Shown: positions 6,409 through 10,429 of the stretch, piece after piece
Layout: each line of letters begins with the position of its first letter
Position numbering within the stretch: position 1 is the first letter of the stretch
From: an uncultured Eubacteriales bacterium
GTDB taxonomy: Bacteria; Bacillota_A; Clostridia; Oscillospirales; Oscillospiraceae
Reading direction: 5' to 3'
Assembly (NCBI GenBank): GCA_949451265.1
Contig: CASTQR010000040.1
Location: 1-10,429 of the forward strand
DNA: 10,429 nt
Notes under the pieces: generated by a model
Database searches by the model: none
What the model was told of the DNA's origin: nothing
The model's input: only the letters and a program-made list of their open reading frames with translations
Made by a program: the position numbers and the translations under genes

Positions 6409-6417
6409 AGCGCACCT

Positions 6418-8319
6418 ATGGCAGAGTTGAAGGCGCAGGACAAGGATCTGATCTACGCCCTGGATATCGGCACGCGCAGCGTGGTGGGCGTGGTGGGCCG
6501 CCCGGTGGGGGACCGTCTGAAGGTGCTGGACGTGGAGCTGGCGGAACACGGCAAGCGGGCCATGATGGACGGCCAGATCGACGACATCCGGCAGGTGGCC
6601 GGCCTGGCCCGCGCGGTGACGGGACGGCTGGAGGACCGGCTGGGCGTCCGGCTGGAGCGGGTGTGCGTGGCCGCCGCCGGACGGGCCCTGCGCACCCAGA
6701 TGGGCTCCTTCACCCTGGAGCTGCCCGAGGAGCAGTCCATTGACGAGGAGGAGATCAGCCGCCTGGAGGCCGGGGCGGTGTCCGCCGCCGAGGACGCCCT
6801 CCAGGGGGACGGCGAGGCCCGCCGCCAGATGTTCCTGGTGGGCTACACCGTGGCCCAGTACCGGCTGGACAATTACCCCCTGAACAATCTGCAATACCAC
6901 ACCGGGCGCAAGGTGGAGGCCGACGTGGTGGCCACCTTCCTGCCCGGCGAGGTGGTGGAGAGCCTGTACGCCGCCATGCGGGCGGCGGGCCTCCAGGTGG
7001 CCAGCATGACGCTGGAGCCCATTGCCGCCATGAACGCCGCCATCCCGGCGGAGCTGCGGCTGCTGAACCTGGCCCTGGTGGACATCGGGGCGGGCACCAC
7101 CGATATCGCCCTGTGCCGGGACGGCAGCGTGGTGGGCTACACCATGGCCACCGTGGCCGGGGACGAGGTCACCGAGGCCATCATGAAGGCGTTCCTGGTG
7201 GACTTCAAGACCGCCGAGGAGATCAAGCGGGCCCTGGGTGAGTCGGAGGAGCTGATCCGCTGCCGGAACATCCTGGGCCAGGAGGAGCGGGTGGCTGTCC
7301 CCGAGGTGGTCCAGGTGATCCAGGAGCCCATGGAGAAGCTGGCGGAGGCCATCACCAAGCAGATTTTGAGCGTGAACAACACCGCCCCCTCCGCCGTGTT
7401 CCTGGCGGGTGGCGGCAGCAAGCTGTCCGGCCTGCGGGAGCGGGTGGCGGAGAAGCTGGAGATGGACGAGAAGCGGGTGGCCATCGCCGGGAATAATTTC
7501 GCCCTCAGCGCCTTCTCCGACAGCCTGGAGCTGGAGCGGCCCGAGTACGCCACCCCCTTGGGGATCGCCATCTCCGCGGGGCTGGGCCTGCTGAACGACA
7601 GCTATGTGGTGATGCTGAACGGGCAGAGCGCCAAGCTGTTCCGCAACGGGGTGCTGACCCTGCGGGACATCCTGCTGATGAACGGCTACAGCTACGCCGA
7701 CATGGTGGGCAAGACGGGCAAAAGCCTCACCCTCACCGTGGACGGCAAGCGGGTGGTGCTCCGGGGCGAGCCCGCCGGCCCCGCCGTCCTGCGGGTGAAC
7801 GAGGAGGAGGCCACCCTGTCTGCGGTCATCCACGCCGGGGACAGGATCCACTTCATCCCCGCCAAGGCGGGGGAGGACGCCCACCGCACTCTGGAGGAGC
7901 TGCTGGGCCCCGGCTTCTACGGCAAGGCGCTGGTGAACAATATCCAAGTGCCCATGGACACGCCGCTGGGCCAGGGGGACGTGATCCTCACCCTGCGGCA
8001 GACGCCCCCCGCGGCCCCGGTGCAGGCCCCGCCGCCGGTCCAGCCGGCCCCGGCCCCCGCGCCCCAGCCCGCCCCCGTTGTCCGGCCCGCCGCGCCCGCC
8101 CCGGTGAAGCGGGAGCTGCACCTGTTCCTCAACGGCGAGCCGCTGGTGCTGCCCGCCCGGGACGACGACGCGCCCTATTTCCTGATGGATCTGCTGGAAT
8201 ACTCCGGCATTGATTTTGAACATCTGGACCGCCCGGTGCGCCTGGAGGTGAACGGCCAGGAGCGGGGCTTCCAGCACCAGCTCAAGGAGCAGGATTCGGT
8301 CAGCATCCAGCTGACCTGA
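6418..8319 (+). CDS. FtsA/PilM-superfamily actin-like ATPase with C-terminal beta-grasp-like extension
   Basis: This protein has 633 residues against about 420 for ordinary FtsA. The first two thirds is an FtsA-type actin fold: phosphate-1 'ALDIGTRSVVGVVG' (14-27), an SHS2/1C-like subdomain (about 50-170) with 'VAAAGRALRT', phosphate-2 'VDIGAGTTDIAL' (221-232), and the adenosine motif 'FLAGGGSKLSGL' (328-339), ending near 392 ('PLGIAISAGLGLL'). The extension holds one unit at about 396-482, a shorter strand-rich piece at 483-527, a Pro/Ala linker (529-563) and a final unit (566-633) resembling the first. Both units run 'LNG..L' strand, 'DILL/DLLEYSG' helix, then 'VNG'/'VNE' and 'L..GD.I.I' strands, suggesting a beta-grasp-like fold. 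The amphipathic C-terminal membrane helix of FtsA is absent. The next gene starts 32 bp downstream. Its role is uncertain; division, envelope or secretion scaffolding are possible. Confidence 0.8.
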   Translation: MAELKAQDKDLIYALDIGTRSVVGVVGRPVGDRLKVLDVELAEHGKRAMMDGQIDDIRQVAGLARAVTGRLEDRLGVRLERVCVAAAGRALRTQMGSFTLELPEEQSIDEEEISRLEAGAVSAAEDALQGDGEARRQMFLVGYTVAQYRLDNYPLNNLQYHTGRKVEADVVATFLPGEVVESLYAAMRAAGLQVASMTLEPIAAMNAAIPAELRLLNLALVDIGAGTTDIALCRDGSVVGYTMATVAGDEVTEAIMKAFLVDFKTAEEIKRALGESEELIRCRNILGQEERVAVPEVVQVIQEPMEKLAEAITKQILSVNNTAPSAVFLAGGGSKLSGLRERVAEKLEMDEKRVAIAGNNFALSAFSDSLELERPEYATPLGIAISAGLGLLNDSYVVMLNGQSAKLFRNGVLTLRDILLMNGYSYADMVGKTGKSLTLTVDGKRVVLRGEPAGPAVLRVNEEEATLSAVIHAGDRIHFIPAKAGEDAHRTLEELLGPGFYGKALVNNIQVPMDTPLGQGDVILTLRQTPPAAPVQAPPPVQPAPAPAPQPAPVVRPAAPAPVKRELHLFLNGEPLVLPARDDDAPYFLMDLLEYSGIDFEHLDRPVRLEVNGQERGFQHQLKEQDSVSIQLT

Positions 8320-8351
8320 TGGATTGAAACAACGCAAGAGGTGGTATTCCC

Positions 8352-9575
8352 ATGCCCTTTGGAAAACCCAAGGAGCCCAAGGCTCCCAAAGAGAAAAAGC
8401 CCAAGCCCCCGAAGAAGCCAAAGCCCCCTAAGAAGGAGAAGCCCCCGAAAAAGCCCCGCCCGCCCAAAAAGGTGAAGCCCGCCAAGAAGCCCCGGAAGGG
8501 CGCGCCCCCGCAGGGGGAGGAGGGCCAGGAGGGGGAACAGCCCCAGAAGAAAAAGCTGCCCCTGCTGGTGTTCATCCTGGTGCCCGTGGCGGCGGCGGCG
8601 CTGGCGGCGGCGCTGGTGTTCTTCGTGATCCTGCCCCGGTTCGGCGGGGCGAAGGATCCGGAGCCCACGCCCACGGAGGAGCCCAAGCCCCCCGAGCTGC
8701 CGGAGGAGCTGAAGGTGGGGGACACAGCCGTTCCCGGCATGGCGCTGGAGGCGGACGAGAGCGGGGCGCTGGCGGTGCTGGCGAAAACCATCACCTACAC
8801 CTACACCAACCTGAACGACGCGGGCAAGGCGGCGCAGACCTATACCGACCAGCTGCGTAAGGCGGATCCCGCCTTCTCCCTGGTGGACGAGGAGTTCGTC
8901 CGGGTGCTGGACGAGCCGGACTTTTCCACGCCCGAGGGCATGGTGCTGCTGGCCCGGAATCTGCCCAAGCCGGAGCCGGAGGCGGCGGAGACCCCCGCCC
9001 CCACCGAGGAGCCCAAGGAGGGGGAGAGCGCCCCACCGGAGGGATCGGCGGAACCCACCGCCACCCCGGAGCCCACGGAGAGCCAGCCGCCGGAGGACGC
9101 GGAGCCGGATCTGGTGATCACGGTGCGGATCACCTGGACGGAGGGGCAGTGCGTGGTCACCGCCGACGAGGAGGAGGGCGAGGTCACCTCCCCGCCGCCG
9201 GAGCAGAGGCCGCCCAGCTACTCCATCGGCATCCGGCAGGCGGAGAACCAGATCCGATCCATGACCCCGGCGGAGCTGGGGCTGCCCGGCGCGTCCATCA
9301 CGGACTACGAGATCTTCCCCCAGGACGTGGTGGAGACGGTGGACGACATGGCCTACATCAAGCTGAATCTGTATGACGCCGCGTCCCCCTACGCCTTCGC
9401 GGGCAGTTACCTGATGGGGGTGGACGGCAAACACCTGTACAGGCTGGACACCTCCACCGGGGAGCTGGTGGAGCTGGACTTCACGCTGAACATCGGCGGG
9501 GAGGAGGAGCCGTCCGCCCCGCCGGAGAGCGCCGCCCCGGAGACGGGCGCGCCGGAATCCGGAAGCCCTGAATGA
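8352..9575 (+). CDS. Bitopic membrane protein with Lys/Pro-rich cytoplasmic tail, function unknown
   Basis: I do not recognise a named family. The 407-residue protein starts with an extreme tail: residues 1-50 hold 21 Lys, 17 Pro and 2 Arg. A short acidic/Gln stretch (55-65) follows, then one membrane helix (about 69-94, 'LPLLVFILVPVAAAALAAAL'). Positive charge before the helix predicts the tail inside and residues 95-407 outside. The outer part has two folded-looking segments (about 118-205 and 250-375, the latter with 'YAFAGSYLMGVDGKHLYRLD') separated by Pro/Glu/Thr-rich linkers, and ends in a Pro/Glu/Ser tail. It lies 32 bp after the FtsA-like gene, with an AGAGG site at 8337-8341, so the two are almost certainly co-expressed. 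It may anchor the FtsA-like protein to the membrane through the cationic tail, or the tail may bind nucleic acid or acidic lipid. Confidence 0.75.
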   Translation: MPFGKPKEPKAPKEKKPKPPKKPKPPKKEKPPKKPRPPKKVKPAKKPRKGAPPQGEEGQEGEQPQKKKLPLLVFILVPVAAAALAAALVFFVILPRFGGAKDPEPTPTEEPKPPELPEELKVGDTAVPGMALEADESGALAVLAKTITYTYTNLNDAGKAAQTYTDQLRKADPAFSLVDEEFVRVLDEPDFSTPEGMVLLARNLPKPEPEAAETPAPTEEPKEGESAPPEGSAEPTATPEPTESQPPEDAEPDLVITVRITWTEGQCVVTADEEEGEVTSPPPEQRPPSYSIGIRQAENQIRSMTPAELGLPGASITDYEIFPQDVVETVDDMAYIKLNLYDAASPYAFAGSYLMGVDGKHLYRLDTSTGELVELDFTLNIGGEEEPSAPPESAAPETGAPESGSPE

Positions 9576-9581
9576 CAAGAG

Positions 9582-9616
9582 AAACCCCCGCCGGGACAAC
9601 TCCCGGCGGGGGTTTT
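9582..9616. terminator. Bidirectional intrinsic terminator between convergent genes
   Basis: A perfect 15-bp GC-rich inverted repeat (9582-9596 with 9601-9615, loop CAAC) starts with AAA and ends with TTTT, giving a plus-strand T tail at 9613-9616. The minus-strand tail is TTTCTCTT. It lies six bases after the stop of the plus-strand membrane protein and directly abuts the stop codon of the minus-strand AAA+ gene (9616-9618), so one hairpin probably serves both transcripts. Confidence 0.88.
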
Positions 9617-10428
9617 CAGATGGGCGCCAGCGTCATGCGGTCCGGCGGGCCCGCCAGCCGCAGGGGGCGGCCTGGGGCGCAGCCCAGAAACAGGGGGGTG
9701 AGGGCCCCCTCCAGCAGGGGTACAGTGGAGCGGAGGGAGAGGGCGTCCCTGGGGGTGAGGGCCCGGGCCAGGGCAGGGTCCACCTGGGCGATATCCAGGC
9801 CGTACTCCCGGCCCAGGGCGGCGATCTGGCGGGCGGTGACTGCCTCCCGGTCGGACTGGGTGAGGGGCTGGAAGCCGATGAGGCCGCTGAACCGGCCGGC
9901 GATCTCCTTCAGCACCCCGGAGCGGGTCAGGGCCAGCCTTGCCGCCTCGTCCGCCTGGAAGATCCGCCGGGGCAGGTCAGCCGGGGCCGTGCCGCCGGGA
10001 GAGGGGGCGGGCGGCGGCGGGGCGGGGGCGAAGCCCAGGCTGGGCCGGGGCTTGCCGGACAGGTCGGTATTGGTGGTGAACAGCAGGATACAGCGGCGGA
10101 AATCCAGCTCCCGCCCGCCGGATTCGTCCTCCCGGCGGGCGGTACAGCGGCCCTCGTCCAGGATGGACAGAAAGACCTTCAGCACCTCCGGGTGGGCCTT
10201 GTCCAGCTCGTCGAACATAAACACGGTGTGGGGCCAGCGGCGGACGGCCTCCAGCACCGGGGCATCGTCATAGCCCACGTACCCCGGCGGGGCCCCGGTG
10301 AGACGGAACACGGAATGGGCTTGGGTGAAGGTGTTCAGCTCCGTCCACACCGGGCGGTAGCGGTCCTCGCCTAAACAGCGGTTCAGGGCGGGGGCCACCG
10401 CCTTGCCCAGCTCCGACTTGCCCACCCC
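9616..10428 (-). CDS. ClpA/ClpB-type AAA+ ATPase, 5'-truncated by the window edge
   Basis: The visible 270 residues are the last AAA+ module of a Clp/Hsp100-like ATPase, which threads or remodels proteins using ATP. The frame is open at the window edge, where 'GVGKSELGKA' is the end of Walker A; the GTG at 10425 is an internal Val. Further motifs, numbered from the first full codon, are the pore-loop region 'GAPPGYVGYDD' (about 45-55), Walker B 'VFMFDELDKAH' with Asp73-Glu74, 'ILDEGRCT', sensor-1 Asn120 in 'FTTNTD', and a likely arginine finger Arg179 in 'IAGRFSGLIGF'. A short C-terminal small domain follows. Departures from ClpB are a Pro/Ala/Gly-rich insertion (about 134-149), no recognisable 'GAR' sensor-2, and an ending with no obvious ClpP loop. 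Whether an upstream D1 domain exists cannot be seen. Confidence 0.85.
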   Translation of the reverse strand, partial: GVGKSELGKAVAPALNRCLGEDRYRPVWTELNTFTQAHSVFRLTGAPPGYVGYDDAPVLEAVRRWPHTVFMFDELDKAHPEVLKVFLSILDEGRCTARREDESGGRELDFRRCILLFTTNTDLSGKPRPSLGFAPAPPPPAPSPGGTAPADLPRRIFQADEAARLALTRSGVLKEIAGRFSGLIGFQPLTQSDREAVTARQIAALGREYGLDIAQVDPALARALTPRDALSLRSTVPLLEGALTPLFLGCAPGRPLRLAGPPDRMTLAPI

Positions 10429-10429
10429 G

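Noticed and set aside
6328..6417. A longer FtsA-like protein starting at ATG 6328
   Set aside because: The extra residues are encoded partly by the terminator hairpin and are Pro/Gly-rich. A good GGAGG precedes the ATG at 6418.
6319..8421. A 700-codon open frame on the minus strand opposite the FtsA-like gene
   Set aside because: It mirrors a GC-rich gene with strong codon bias, has a low-complexity His/Gln/Gly/Leu-rich translation, and shows no recognisable domain or ribosome site. The plus strand has clear actin-fold motifs.
8175..9599. A 474-codon minus-strand frame opposite the Lys/Pro-tailed gene
   Set aside because: The translation is Arg/Gly/Leu-rich with runs of LLRGLGLF type, typical of an antisense shadow. 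It spans the terminator hairpin and overlaps two genes.

Overview
The window is GC-rich, densely packed bacterial chromosome. Low-GC-style sigma-A promoters, strong AGGAGG ribosome binding sites, flagellar genes, a clostridial-type tandem-HAMP chemoreceptor and a C39-like extracellular peptidase together suggest a motile, high-GC member of the Clostridia, perhaps Oscillospiraceae (Flavonifractor/Oscillibacter-like). The taxonomic placement is inference from gene content and composition, not a database match. No tRNA, rRNA, CRISPR array, insertion sequence or prophage gene was seen, and no gene-free stretch exceeds 300 bases.

Layout. (1) Bases 2-2431, plus strand: the end of a late flagellar operon. 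It holds the 3' part of fliD (filament cap), fliS (flagellin chaperone) and a small helical gene, overlapping fliS by 4 bp, that is probably a FliT/FlgN-like chaperone. (2) Bases 2430-3488, minus strand: a convergent gene for a membrane-anchored C39-family cysteine peptidase-like protein, ending in an intrinsic terminator. (3) Bases 3489-3702: a divergent control region. Two near-consensus extended -10 promoters face each other, so the peptidase and ABC transcripts should overlap at their 5' ends by about 27 nt. (4) Bases 3703-6367, plus strand: an orphan FtsE-like ABC ATPase and a methyl-accepting chemotaxis protein, probably co-transcribed, ending in a strong terminator. (5) Bases 6418-9575, plus strand: a two-gene unit. 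The first gene encodes an FtsA/PilM-superfamily actin-like ATPase with a long C-terminal extension. The second encodes a bitopic membrane protein with a Lys/Pro-rich cytoplasmic tail and an extracellular domain. (6) Bases 9582-10428: a shared terminator, then the 3' part of a minus-strand ClpA/ClpB-type AAA+ ATPase that runs off the window.

How the genes may work together. fliD, fliS and the third gene act in filament assembly, and the chemoreceptor would feed the chemotaxis system that controls those flagella. The FtsA-like ATPase and its Lys/Pro-tailed membrane partner are the best candidate for an uncharacterised system. Their arrangement resembles PilM with PilN, where an actin-like cytoplasmic protein docks on the short N-terminal tail of a membrane protein, but no pilus or division genes are visible here. 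The orphan ABC ATPase and the C39-like protein have recognisable folds but no assigned role.
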